Assembly: GCF_000247695.1 (NCBI RefSeq) | Contig: NW_004624854.1 | Location: 4,319,689 to 4,383,688 of the forward strand | DNA length: 64,000 nt | Source of the DNA: Heterocephalus glaber | Lineage: Eukaryota > Chordata > Mammalia > Rodentia > Bathyergidae | Reading direction: 5' to 3' | In this document: piece by piece, positions 47,454 through 59,976 of the stretch | How positions within the stretch are numbered: position 1 is the stretch's first letter | Layout: every line of letters begins with the position of its first letter | Made by a program: the position numbers and the translations under genes | The notes under the pieces: generated by a model | Told to the model about the DNA's origin: nothing | The model's input: the letters and a program-made list of their open reading frames with translations, nothing else | The model's database searches: none

Positions 47454-47511
47454 TGCTGAATTATTTGCATACTGGTGAGTATTGCTGAATTATTTGCATA
47501 CTGATGAGTCT
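47454..47511. repeat. 29-bp tandem duplication carrying two octamer motifs
   Basis: The unit starting tgctgaattatttgcatact is repeated with two mismatches. Each copy contains ATTTGCAT (47463-47470 and 47492-47499), the POU/Oct octamer. Confidence 0.9.
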
Positions 47512-50500
47512 GCCAAGTCCCCAAATTAGATATGTCTTGTTCCCCCCATCCAATAACCCATACCTACCTTTATGTACCCAGAGCTCAAGAACTCAATGAG
47601 TTTAGGGACCGAGATCCATATCTGGGAAATATAATTCAGAAGTAAGAAGCGTCTATTACATGGAGCACAGATCTCACAGAAATATGGCAAAAATGTCATT
47701 TTTCTACAGGGTTTGTTTTTAAAAATACATAGATAAATATTTCAACAAAGAATATTTCTCTCTTTCTGCTTAGGAATCCATATGGCTGAATTACTAGCTC
47801 TTTTTTTATATATGAAAATAAAAAGACCCATGCTAAACTCAGTTCTGCACAAACCAAAGAATTTTTCACTGTTTATTTTATGATGAAAGCCCCTAAATGC
47901 TTCTGCTTTTAGCAGTACCCATCCAAAGAGCAAAGTCTGAGCCTCATGTGGTTCTACCAGAAGTTGCTTCAACCCAGCCACCCTGGCAGTGTAAGTAGAG
48001 GTTATAATGAAAGTTATTTCCTACATTAAGACACTAATGCCTGAACCTCGTTAATTCCAGCTCAGAAGTTTGTTTACTGCCCTACAGCCCAATTCTAAGT
48101 GATTTTATATTGGAGATTGGGAGTATGAAGAATGGAGGTACAGACAGCAGTCATTATTAAGAGTTCCATAGCAACCACCCGTCTTTCCCTAAAAACCAAG
48201 ACTCTGACACTGCAAAACAAGTTGCAGATGAAATTGGCATTGTGACCTTTGTATTCTGGTTGATCTGGGTGTCTACATAAAGTCTTCTGCAGCCAGGAAC
48301 TCATTCCTAAAGGGAACAGGCAGTAACACACTGTAATATAGACTTTCTTATTTTCATTTTAACCATTGCATTATCCTGCAGTATTGGAAACTCTGAAATC
48401 ATTTTTAACTCCCCATATTAACTGCCTCATCTAAGAAGTCACACCTTTAGTGAAACAGCTTGATGTTCATATATTTATACATTTTCCACTGTAAAAATCA
48501 ATATGTTAAATATTTATGGAGCAAAACAACCTTTACTCACTCCTATTTGCTAAAATTTTTAGTGTTCAAAGCAGTAAGACAGACACAGGAAGGCGAACCA
48601 ATATTTTGGATTGGATCCTTTACGGCAAGCTAGTGACTCTAATGGCCAGCAATGTACATACCTCAAGCATTATCTCATTTAATTATACAGGATCCTATCA
48701 GGACACTGCTATTTGTACTTCAATCCAATATGGTAAGAACCTGAGACTTTTGAAGTTCATGTACTCCAATCAGTAAGCACTCCAGGAAAGTAGCCACTTG
48801 TAGTTCTATTCATGTTATACTTTAAATAAAGTCTTACATCTTGGTATCCACTGGGAAATGGTTCTACCAACTCATATCAGGAAAAGACACACTGCCATTA
48901 GTTTCCCTCAAAATGCTCTTTCTTTGAACACACTTATCCCACTGTTCTCCTCACTTTCTGAAGCAGTTCTGGAAGTCCTGACATCATTAGTTGCACTGTT
49001 GTGGCTGCCTCCATGTCCTGGTTTGACTCAAGACGTTTACCCTTCCTGGTCATTTTGACTTTGGGTAAAAGCCAGAAGTCGTGGGAAACTAATATTGATT
49101 ATGCCCCCAAACAGGCTGTGAGCAAAGCAGGCTGTGAAGTTAACCCCACAATGGGCTTGTTTATAGAAGTGAGCCTGGCCAAAGCCTATGTGCTGAGGTC
49201 AGAGTAACTTGCACCCAACTAAACAACTAAACAACTCGCACCCATTCCCACAACTAAAACCTTCTGACTAGGACAGTGTTCTAATTACAACCATATATTT
49301 TGTCTATTCACTTCCTAATTTGGGAATGCTTTGTCTTGTCCTTTAGGAGCCTTGTTTACATTAATTTCCATAGAAATCCATGACTGCGCATTTTCTCGAG
49401 TAGTTCTACCCTTGCACATAGCTCGCCTTTATCCCAATCGATTACCAGTAAAAATCAGTGGCTTGGACTGGCCAGCACCTTTTACGGTTGCACCAGCATT
49501 GGTCATCCTGGCCCCTGCTTTGTGTCTGTCTTAGTTCTGTCTCTTAGATTTTTGTTTTTCTCAGACCTATGCATGGTATATTGGGCAGGAAACTGGAACC
49601 TAACTGCAGGGGTCTCCAGTAGAAGCCACATGGTGCCAGATCTGGTGAATGAGATGGATGAGGCCATGTCGTCATTATGACCCTGCCATTCTGTTGGATG
49701 GCACTTGGCAGACTCATTCACTACATTTTTGATCAACCTTTTAAAGACACAAAACAAGACATCCAGAAGAGCATCAGAAGATGGCAAGAATGGTGGGATA
49801 ATTGTGTTCAAGCAGGAAGGAGGATATTTGGGGTGGGAGTAAAGGCAATGTGTTTTTATTACAATAAATTTTATTTAAACTCTGTTTTTGATGAGCCCTT
49901 GTAAAATGTTGTAGTATCTGCACATAACTTATGTGCATCCTCCTATATACTTTAAATCTCCTTTAAATCTAATGCAACATATCTGCCATGTAAGTAAGTG
50001 TTTTACTGTATCCTTAAAGGAATAATAACAAGAAAAAAGATCTCTACATGTTCAATACAGATGTAATTGTTTTCCCAGATATTTTCAATCCATAGGTGGT
50101 TGGATCCCTAGATTTGGAGCCATGAATACAAAGGGTTGATTGTATTTTTCCTGCAAGGGTCACAGTGGTAAGTGACTAGCCCAAGTTCACATGACTACTA
50201 AGTAGCAAGGCCGTTGTTCAAACCCAATTTGAAATCCATTCACCAAAAGAGGCTGCTAATTATCACAACTGTACCGGCTTATGAAGCACTTGATGAACTC
50301 TCCGAAGGCATAATATTAACTTTATTTTGTCTGCTCTTATACAGTATCACAGACGGCTGCCCTGCCTGAATGATTTTGATGATTGTCAGCCCAATCCTTA
50401 ACAGAAACAGCTCATGGCTCTTGACAAGTTGCAGAGAAACTATTTTTCAGGTCTGCTAAGGCCACAGAGGGGCTCCTAGGCTCTGTGGTATCATCCATTA

Positions 50501-52792
50501 TCATGGGCTACGGGGTTCACTTTGGGACAGGGTTTAAAAAGAGCAAGCTGTCAACTGACATTGATACTGGAATCAGCTCATTTCAAGATGGCTCGCTAGG
50601 TCTGCCTCAGACTCTTTGTGTTAACGGAGTCACAACCCTGGGTCATCCAGAGAAGCTGCTACATTCTGCTTAGATAGGTCGTCCCCTGGGCTGAGGACAA
50701 TGGGATGGCAAGTCCGCGTGGGGGAGGGGTGGAGGCATAGAGGCTGGGGAGGCAGGATGAGCTTGGGGAAAGAGCCCTAGCGTGTGGATATAATTCCTGC
50801 AGAACGGTGCGGCTTTCTTCTCGGGAAAAAGGTGAGCTGGGTCAAACAGATGCTCCTGTCTCCATCCTTGTGGGCAAGAAATCAAAGAAAACCCTCCAGG
50901 CCAGCCCTCATTCATCAAGAGCTATGCTGCAGGCAGCAACTTCCACCGACAGCTTTGGCAGTGGTCACAAACTGAAGTGCGAAAGGGCTTGGTCATGAGT
51001 AAAGTGGCTCAAGGAGGAAGCAGCGACTGTGGCAGAGCTAGCCATGTTTCAGCATGGGAAGCCTTACACCCCATCTGCCCAGAGACATGCCCTTTCCTAA
51101 TCCCCACGAAGGGGAGGTATGATCTGGAGCCACCCGAATGTACTACCCAACTCTAGTCGCCATGTGGGAAACCAGGCTCAGTTTTACCAAAATTTAGACT
51201 TTCTTTTAAAAAGAGCCAAAATTCAGATTTGTTTTTACACAAAAATCTCCTGGCTTTTAATTGTTTGGCCACCAGTTCAAATCATTTTAAACACTGTGCA
51301 AGGGAAACGTAAATGTCTGCCGGCTGGATGAGGTCCGGCCATGGACCATGGGCTTCTGACTCCGGCTCTATGGAGATGAAGGCTCCAGGGTTCTCTTTCC
51401 CCTCCTGGAGCCATAGCCCCAGGAATAGGAAGCTGGTAATAGGATTGGATTCACCCTAAGAAAAAGCACAAAAGCCGCCTTTGGGGAATATAAAATGCAA
51501 AAATGCCCTTGCCAGCACTTAGAAGATTCCCTCTTGCTGCTCACCGAGTTCATGAAAAGATTGTTGTTAACGTGCTGGGGAGACAGGAGTCAGTCACCCT
51601 GGAAATGGTTTTATGTCCTCCAGTGAGAAAGCACCACGCCTTGCCATTAACACTATCAGACCCCTGGGCCCACTGCAGTGCCCCCGGATGTCACAGGAAG
51701 CAGTTTTCTTGGTTTACTGAGCATAGGAAGTGACTATACCATTTCTGTGTTTGAAAAATACCTATTCCTACCAGACTTGGAGGCTCAGTGGAGACAAAAA
51801 GCAAGCCAGTATTCTGCTCTGCCGTCTGTCATGGCACAATAGCCAACGCACACTCTTGTTCTTCCACTCTTCATTGTTGGTAATGAGGTACAAGAGGGAA
51901 AGAACACGGCTCAGTTTTTTGGATGCTAAATTGAGCCTTCAGAGCTCAGATTTGGGGAAAGAAATGGATACAGATTTAGCACGGGGTCAAGATGTCCTTT
52001 GTTAAGGAGAAACTTTGTGCTTGCAGCCACTTGGAGTTCTAAGGCAGCATGAGGATTCGCTGTCTCTGAGGTTCATTGCATCTTAATTGTCTCCATGACC
52101 CTAATGCCATGCAGGGAGAGGCAGCATGTGCTAATGAATGCATCCTTATTTGGAAAATCACATCTCCTAGGGGCTTTAAATCAATAATTTTAAATCTCTA
52201 CACAGTAAAAAGAAGTCTTTGCAGCCCTAGGATGTATGGATGGAAAAAATCAGTGGCAGAGCTTGTGAGATTATCTCTGAAATCAACCAGAGAAAGAGAG
52301 AATGAAATCCTTTAGATACAATTGCATTACACTCTTTAGTTCTTTCTTTCTGCCATCATTCTTTTTATTGTAAGAAACTGAAGTATTCTTTCCAACTATC
52401 TTGTAGCTAGAATTTCCAGAGATTAAATAAAATTAGTTACACTTGATTGTCTAATAGTTGCAGAGAATGCTAACCCAGTACAGACTCATTTTATTTTTTT
52501 TTAACATTTATTATCCTTATTGGCCATCTAAATGTTCCGGGTTTTGTGCTGGGCATGCTGATAAAGCAAAAATAAGAGGCTTTGTCATCCAGCAACTCTC
52601 TAACTCTTGGTGAATGGGGAAGAACTCAGAATTTCTTATATGAAAAATTGGAATATATAGTAGCAAAGCAACAGGAAACAGACACTTTGAAGTAAAAATG
52701 AATCCTCAGCCTTATGGAAATTATTTTCAAAATAGTGACTCAACATCATTAAATACAGATACTATACCTTGGTCCAATAAGTTATTGTCTTA
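47512..52792. other. Intergenic downstream of CAVIN2
   Basis: One MIR fragment near 50.2 kb and otherwise unrecognised sequence. NABP1 would be expected further right by human synteny; no exon of it is seen. Confidence 0.55.
50155..50245 (-). mobile_element. MIR fragment
   Basis: 'agtgactagcccaagttcacatgactactaagtagcaagg' and 'gttcaaacccaat' are the core of reverse MIR. Confidence 0.6.
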
Positions 52793-53140
52793 GTCCTTTT
52801 GGGCTACTATAACAAAAACACCATAAACCAGGTAGCTTATACACACAGAAGTTTATTTCTCACTGCCCTGGAGGCTGGGAAGTCCAAGGTAAAAACATCA
52901 ACAGATGGTGTCTGCTGATTGTCCGCTTTTTTTTTCTCACATGGTACCTTCTTACCATGTCCTTACCTGGCAGAAGGTAAGGAAAGCTCTAAAGGCCTCT
53001 TTCATTAGGGCACTAATTCCAGTCAGAAGCATGGAGCCTCCTTGATTTAATCATGCCCAAATCCACCAGCACATTGGGTTTGAGAGTTCAACATACAAAT
53101 TCTGAAGGGACACAAACACTCACACAGTCAGAAGTGCCAT
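52793..53140 (-). mobile_element. MaLR LTR (MLT1A/MST-like)
   Basis: It begins 'ttagtccttttgggctactataacaaaaacacc', continues with 'gaagtttatttctcactgccctggaggctgggaagtccaag' and 'agggcactaattccagtcagaagc', and ends 'aaattctgaagggacacaaacactcacac' (all in pieces). This is the reverse complement of a MaLR LTR. Confidence 0.8.
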
Positions 53141-53743
53141 ACAGGCCTAGGAGAGAGAGGGAAGGAAACTAAAGTATGGGAGGCGCCATGTTTGAACTTA
53201 AAGAATACACCTACACAAGAACAGGAATTTCTTTGCTCAAGTAGGAAACACACTGAATAGAAGAAAACCTGTGAAGTCTTTCAAAGGCAACCCTGACAGC
53301 GATTGTATTCGTTTGTTGGAGCTGACCTATAAGGGCTGATCACTGACGGAATCAAACAGCTGCGGCCTGCCCACTCCGAGTCTCAGTGTCCACGAATTAA
53401 AGTGCTTGTTCAGCCACTCCCTTGCCAAGAGTTTTCAAGCTTTTGCCAAGAGATTTTTTCTAGGGTAAGGCAGCAGTGAATAAATGAAGATATACATGGA
53501 AATCAATGAGAAAACATGACCCCCTTTAGATAGGATAACTTTACAATCCAACTTCAGTAGAGTGCATGTTCTCGTTACAGTAAGTTATTCTTCAGTTTTT
53601 GCTTTAGATTACATTTATTAAGGCCTTTTATTTAATTAAAAGTATTAACTAAGGTAAAAATCCATAATCTCACTGCTCTGATAATTCCTACTATAATTGT
53701 TCATTTTCTTAAATACAAATGTTACTGAAAACTATTATTTGTT

Positions 53744-53840
53744 CTCTTTTTTTTTTTTTTTTTTTGGTACCAGGGATCGAACTCAGGACCTTGCGCTTGC
53801 AAGGCAGGTGGGTAAATCATTGAACTAAACCTCCGACCCA
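53744..53840 (-). mobile_element. ID-like tRNA-derived SINE
   Basis: On the minus strand it has the SINE head, B box (reverse of 'ggatcgaactcaggacc') and a long A-tail (T-run 53745-53765). A perfect 11-bp target-site duplication, tattatttgtt, lies at 53733-53743 and 53841-53851. It inserted next to an older repeat. Confidence 0.85.
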
Positions 53841-53851
53841 TATTATTTGTT

Positions 53852-54245
53852 TTCTATTGCTGTGTAACACATGACCACAAGCTTAGTGACATTGATTAGC
53901 TCACAGGTCTGTAGGTCAGAAATCCAGCAGGGTGGGGCCAGGCCCTCTGCTTAGGACTCCGAAGGCTGAAGTCAGGTATCAGCCCCTGAATAACTTAGTT
54001 CCAGCACTTGTGGGCCTGAGTGCTCCACTTCCTGGCTGGCATCCAACTGGGGAATCCTCTCAGCTCCTCGAGGCTGCCCACACTCCTGCCCTGGAGGCCT
54101 CTCCACCTGCAGGCCAGCAATGGCACATTCAATTTATTTCACCCCTTGGACTTCACTGTCCTCTTTTTGGACCAGCGAAAGAAAATCACCAGCTTTTAAA
54201 GGGCTCCTGTGATTAGGTCAGGCCTACTTGGATCAACTCTCTTAA
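53852..54245 (-). mobile_element. Ancient MaLR/MLT1-like repeat
   Basis: 'tttctattgctgtgtaacacatgaccacaagcttagtgac' and 'gtaggtcagaaatccagc' recall the minus strand of older MLT1 LTRs, and 'gattaggtcaggcctacttggat' that of related repeats. The family assignment is weak. The open frame at 53932-54216 lies inside it. Confidence 0.45.
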
Positions 54246-54249
54246 AGTA

Positions 54250-57200
54250 AACTGTAGCTTACAGCATCATAAAATCTCCAGCGTAAAAGACATTATGTCC
54301 ATAGACTTGGAAATTAGGCAGTGGGTGTTCTCTTAAGAGGTGGGACATGTTCTTCGGGGCTATCTGAGAATTTTGTCCACCGCATCAAAGAACATGGTAA
54401 AGGACATTAAAATGATGCAAAAAAAAGTCTTAACTAACAATTAAGTGAGCTATTTCTATCTTGTTTCTCTCAACTTTATACTTCAGTGATAACCACACAA
54501 CAGTTTTCTTATATATCCTTCCAGGAAAAAAAATAAGAAAGATGCATATATATCCCTACATTTCCTCTTTAAATGTAAGTAAGTAGCATCATATTGCTGA
54601 TTTCATGTAATCTCTTTTGGAGCTCCTTAGCGACCAATGTGAATCTGCAGCACTCTTTATCACATCTACATGGAAGTCGCTTTCTCCTTTCTTTAATAGT
54701 TACAGAAGAATAAGCAAAGAAATCAACAATGAATCACCTCTAAAATAGATATAGATTATTTACTGTTTCCCAAAGATTTTTATATTATGTACAGAGTTTG
54801 CATCAGGTCTATTGTTCTACCTGAAACACTAATTTCTTTCAAAACATACACATTCTCCAGGAGTCCCTGTTTTGGGGGAGAGTCAGCATATTCTACTGTA
54901 AAGCAAATATAAAGGGCAACTTCTTAGGGAAATGATCTCTTTAGGATTTCAACAGGATTTTCTCACACATGATGGAAGAGTACCATAAAGAAGGAGGTAA
55001 AACAAGAAAAGAAAGTTTTGCGCTATTTTTTATTGGTTTCTTTTTTGTCTATGACTTGTACTCTAACATGTTGGCCATTCTTTTAAGATTAAGGTACAGA
55101 GTGTATTAACTAATGTTATTCTTTAATTACTTGTTATGAAATGTTGCTTTATTTTCCCATAGAAGTAAGAAGACCTTTTTAAAAATTTTGTTTATTAATA
55201 TCTACTTGTATTACACTGAAATAAAAAAGAAGGATAAAGAGAAGGAGAAGAAGGGCGGGGGAAGGAAATACAAAAGCAAAAGAAATCAGATTAAGGTTAA
55301 ATTGAAGCCTGGAGTCCATCTATGCTCAGAGCAGAAATAAAAGTCCACCCTCTCATCATTCACATCTTTTCTCCATAGCAACACCAAAGAAATAAAAAGA
55401 ATTACTTTTTCACAGAAGGTGTGTGTCTTTCTAATTATTGTCATTCTAAAATTCTTAAAATGCAATGTTTGATCTATGGATTTAGAATCACACTTTTTCA
55501 TATCTGTTTCTTCTAAGTACTAAAAGACAACGAGATGTCCACTAGTTTTTATTGTTCTTTGAATGCAACAAGACATTAAAAAACAAATTTACATTACTAG
55601 TCCTAACTTGTGATTCCAGAAGCTCCCACAAAACACATATATTCATTCTTGATACTGAAGTGACAAGCTGCTCTACTTTCATCAATTTAAATGCAAACAC
55701 AGTGAGCAATAATAATGGCCTCAACTTCCATGAGTTTTTTCTCTGTGTAGACTCCATGAGCTGGAAGTTCCTGTTCAGGGCTCAGTCCATTGTTCTGAAT
55801 TGAGTATGTCACACATACTGTCAATGCTTATAAATTTATGTTAATGCTCTAAGAGGTGAGAATTTGCTCCTAAAATTTTAGATTTGCTCCCCTCTGCTGT
55901 AGAGAGATCCTAAAAGCACATCTCTGAAGGCTGTGTACTGGGACATCAAGAAGGAAACATTTGGGGTGACTTAGCAAGTTAAGAACGCGCATCAGGGCTG
56001 TGTGAAGCCATTGTTAGTGAAACAAAGCCACAGAGAACTAAGAGGAAATGCAATATTGCCCTTAGACCCAGTCAAGCAGGAGTCCTGACATGAGCCTGCA
56101 GCTTGGGGGACCCAATGCCCTGAACCATTTTTTCTCAGTCCCTTCCTGGTGCCTGGGACCAGCCCCTCTGGGAAAGCCATCTGGACAGGGTAGGCCAGGA
56201 CCCTTGTCGTGTTTCTCCTCTCTATAGAGCATTCTCTGAGCCTCTCTCCCTCTATCTCATATCCCATCTGGATAAATGCTGCAAAGAACCCCCAGGAGAG
56301 AAACTTTGCTCACTGGCACACTTCTCCTTTTATTAGATTGTGAAAGAATTGCAAGAATATGTCTCAGCAATAGGGCTGTCATGCTGCTTTTGGATGACTC
56401 TCACTTCTGAAGGACACAGGACAAACTCAAGGCTCCATGGTCCCCTGGGCTTGAGCCACACACCTGGGTTGGTGTGATGCTCTTTAGATTGTGGAGCTAC
56501 CTGCAGTCAATAGGCCCGAGGAAGCAGGAAGGCAGCAGACACCCTCTAGCCAGGGCTATCACTGTACTTCCGCCACAGGCTCCACACTAAGTGTCAGGTC
56601 ATGTCCTGTGGTGGTCATGCCCATCTCCTCCACTGGCTTCCTGGATCTTTGCTTTCCTATGCCCTACAAGTCTTTGGACCCATATCCTGTCTTGGCTCAT
56701 GTCGGGTGCCGATATAGTAGCTTGCCAGATGGGTTTCTAACCATGCCGATAAGGGATGGGCATTTCTTGTGCAAATGGAACGGCTCTTCTTTCCTTGCCC
56801 AGGTGCCCCACTTACCTTCCCCACCGGTAACAATAGCAGAAGACAAAAGTAGAGTCAACACTGAACTGGATCGCATCTCAGGAATGCAGTGACCACCACC
56901 TAAGGAATTCATAAGAGTATATAACTGGAGAATTATTATTCTATTTTGAAGCTATTACATTCTGAACAGTAAATTTAACACAACCAGCGACTCAACTTGT
57001 CATAAACATTTTCATGCATATGCTGGTCAAGATTCGCATTTGTGGTCATCATCAACAAAGCTCTGTAATAACCTTTCAGATGATCACGGGAGCCACTATT
57101 CAGGAGTGGCATGATGAATGATGTGGTCTTTCGAGTAATAATGCAACCAGAATTAAGTAAATGGTGTTAGAGAAGTGCAGGGCAAGAAGCTCTACACCGT

Positions 57201-57860
57201 TTCAATACAAACAGGATCTGAAGCCCCATGGCAACATGAATAACAACAATATTGCTATCTAGTTTTCACCTGGTGGGAGGTAAACAAGTAGCCAAGGACC
57301 ATGCACTGACAATAAAGAACAAGAAGACATGGTGCTTACCTACTAGCTAGTCTTTACATACAATAAACAAATGTGTAAGTACCACTACTTTGCCAATTAT
57401 TCCAAAGCTTTATTGAAATTTGGGACACCATGAACTTTGCAATACATCTTAAATCAAATAATTTAAGTAGGCATAGTCCCCACAAAAAGATTGCTGCGGA
57501 CCCTTCCCATAATAGAGATGGGCCTGGGGAAAACTTTGGAAAACTAAGCAGATGACTTTCTGACATCCAGTTTCATCTTTTCTTGATACAGCTGGTGTAT
57601 ATTTCACATTACAGTACTGGCTTGGGAGTCATCATGACTTCATGGAACACATATTTTATGCACACAATGAAATAATTACCACTATTGCAAAGACCCTCTG
57701 ACATTTGGGATCTTTTGTAATTTTTTGAGCTATTCTGCTATTGAATTTCTTTCCTGATTGAAGAGAATTCTCAGTTACCCAGTTGTGGCTTGCTTATGAA
57801 TTAAATACAGCAAAATTATTTCTAGACTAACTGATCTCCAAAATCCAGAGTGTATTTGTC
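54250..57860. other. Intergenic, no gene seen
   Basis: AT-rich. A 133-codon frame at 56491-56892 shows no recognisable domain. Confidence 0.55.
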
Positions 57861-58172
57861 AGCTTTTCATCACTGGGATGCAATATCTGACATTCACAAC
57901 TTAAAGGAGAAGTTTAATTTGGCTCACAGTTTTAGGAGGTTTAGTCCATGGTTGGTGGAAACATGATAGAAAGACTTGGTAGGAAAAAGCTGCTCACCTC
58001 ATGGTGGTTTGGAATCAGAGCAATGCCACAGAAGGGGAGAGCGACCATGTATAATACCCAAGGTCTCACCTCCGTGAGCCACCCAGACACCCAAAGGTGT
58101 GGTTTCCTAATCTTGTGGAAATTTCTTAATTCACTCAAATTGACACATCACCATTAACAGTCACACAGAGTA
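57861..58172 (-). mobile_element. Rodent-type MaLR LTR, copy 1
   Basis: It shares a layout with 59522-59905 and 61385-61677: 'ggctcacagttttaggaggtttagtccatg', then 'aaagctgctcacctcatgg'. It ends 'aattgacacatcaccattaacagtcacac'. It resembles MT/ORR-type LTRs on the minus strand. Confidence 0.6.
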
Positions 58173-58738
58173 TTTCTGGATGGTCTCACTATGTCATTAA
58201 TTTGTGGAAACTCAAGGAATGAAAATAAATTTTGATGTTCACCTTAAACATTTTAATTATAGGTGGAAGTCTTCCCTAAAATATTATTAATCATATTAAT
58301 AACACATACAGGTTATTTCTGAAGCATCTCTTGGATTATCTTTGTCATTTTATGAATGTGGATAATTAAGTCTTAACTGCAGATTAAAGTTTCCATTATA
58401 CCAATGGTCTCTTTTTCCATGTGTCATCTTTGTTTATGCTATAAAAATACTATTCACAAGTGATTGATCTGCATTTATGACTTAAAATATCTGATCATAT
58501 GAATACTCAGCCAATCAACTAAGAGAACGTAATGCTACTAGTGAAATTCTAGTTCCAGTGCTAGTTCAAAGAATTATGTCATTTCTAGAAATTGACAGGA
58601 AATAATTAGGGAAAAAATCAAAGTTTAAAATTTTAAACCAATACATTAAAACAACTAAGAGATGATATAGCCACTTTATAAGAATTCACAGATATCTGTG
58701 TCCTTCCTCTTAGTTATTTGTTTTATTATATATATATA

Positions 58739-58838
58739 NNNNNNNNNNNNNNNNNNNNNNNNNNNNNNNNNNNNNNNNNNNNNNNNNNNNNNNNNNNNNN
58801 NNNNNNNNNNNNNNNNNNNNNNNNNNNNNNNNNNNNNN
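58739..58838. other. Assembly gap (100 N)
   Basis: Exactly 100 unresolved bases, the conventional placeholder for a gap of unknown size. It is preceded by a short (TA)n run. Open frames spanning it are meaningless. Confidence 0.99.
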
Positions 58839-59045
58839 GCTCAGGTCTTTGCACTTATGAGGCAGGTGGCGGAACAGCTGAGCTAAATCCCCAGCAACTT
58901 GTTGTATTTTTTAACCTTACCTTACCTAACCTTTTTAAACCAGGGATCAAGCTCAGGTCTTTGCACTTATGAGGCAGGTGGCGGAACAGCTGAGCTAAAT
59001 CCCCAGCAACTTGTTGTATTTTTTAACCTTACCTTACCTAACCTT
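58839..59045. repeat. Perfect 95-bp tandem duplication at the gap edge
   Basis: 58839-58933 and 58951-59045 are identical, with a period of 112 bp. The first copy starts exactly at the last N of the gap. The unit holds most of an ID-like SINE plus 'accttaccttacctaacctt'. Confidence 0.95.
58934..59010 (-). mobile_element. ID-like SINE, second of a duplicated pair
   Basis: The minus strand reads as an ID-like SINE ('ggggatttagctcagctgtt' head, 'gagcttgatccctggtt' B box). Most of the same sequence is repeated perfectly 112 bp upstream, beside the assembly gap. Confidence 0.75.
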
Positions 59046-59521
59046 GTTATATATTTTAACCTTACCAGGTTCTAACTCTAAAAAACAATGCTACTAGAGG
59101 TGTTTAAGCTAATCAATACCAAAATTGTATTTTTATGGTATTTTAAATTTTCAAATTGAATTTCTTTTCAATAAATCTTATAAATACAGAAGTTAAAAAA
59201 CAAAATACTTCAATAACTTAATAAATGAAACTTTAAAATTTGAAGTCTATTTTGCATTTCTGATTTTGCTTGACAACAAAATTTGTATCTTCAGTACCAC
59301 AATTCTTCTTAAAAATTAACAAATTTTTAAGTTTGATGGTTGTGAAATGCACTGGAGTTTTAGGGGGAAAGAGTGGAGAATAATTCAGATTTTCTGAAGA
59401 TTATTTTTTATAATTATTTTTCTTTTAGTCACCAAGTATTGCTTTTCTCCTATCGAAAAGGAAAACGAAGCACCCAAATTTCAGAGATTTAGCACCAAAT
59501 TTCCTTGTTGCTGTAATAGTC

Positions 59522-59905
59522 ATTTTTCCATTGCTGGGATAAAATACTTACCTCCCACAGCTTAAAGAAAGAGAGGTTTATTTTGGCTCATGGTTTCAGT
59601 TCATGTGTGTTCAGCTTGCTCCAAGGCAGAAAATGCATGGTGGAAGGGCCTGGTAGAGGAAGATGCCCATCCCGTGGTACCCAGAAAGCAGTGAGATAGA
59701 GAGGACCCCAGAACAAGAATGCACCCTTCCAGATGACACCCCCAGTGACCACCTCCAACCAGGTCCTGCCTCCTAACAGCATATTCACCTGCTGAATTCA
59801 TCAAAGGATGAGTATGCCACTGATGAGTATAGCACTGCAACCATCCAATCATCTTGAAAACACATGATATTTGGGGGAAATATGTTAGATTTAAATCATA
59901 ACATT
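59522..59905 (-). mobile_element. Rodent-type MaLR LTR, copy 2
   Basis: 'ccattgctgggataaaatac', 'gaggtttattttggctcatggtttcag' and 'catggtggaagggcctggtagagg' are present. The right end reads on the minus strand as TGTTATGATTTAAAT, a TG-starting LTR. The U2 retropseudogene lies just outside its edge. Confidence 0.65.
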
Positions 59906-59941
59906 CCAACTCCTGGTTCCCAAAAGGCTCATGTATTTCTT

Positions 59942-59976
59942 CACTTGATCTTAGCCAAAAGGCCGAGAAGCAATAG
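59942..59976 (-). pseudogene. Truncated U2 snRNA retropseudogene (about the first 33 nt)
   Basis: On the minus strand the insert reads ctATtGCTTCTCGGCCTTTT and continues with GGCTAAGATCAAGTG. This equals nucleotides 1-33 of U2 snRNA with one change (C3T). It stops before the branch-site recognition sequence, so it is not a functional snRNA. A perfect 16-bp target-site duplication, ggctcatgtatttctt, flanks it at 59926-59941 and 59977-59992. There is no poly(A). This is the pattern of 3'-truncated 'tailless' snRNA retrocopies made by L1 machinery. Confidence 0.92.

Noticed and set aside
58698..58972. Open frames running through the gap
   Set aside because: They cross 100 unknown bases and translate N as X.
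59942..59976. Functional U2 snRNA gene
   Set aside because: Only the first 33 nt of the RNA are present, with target-site duplications on both sides.
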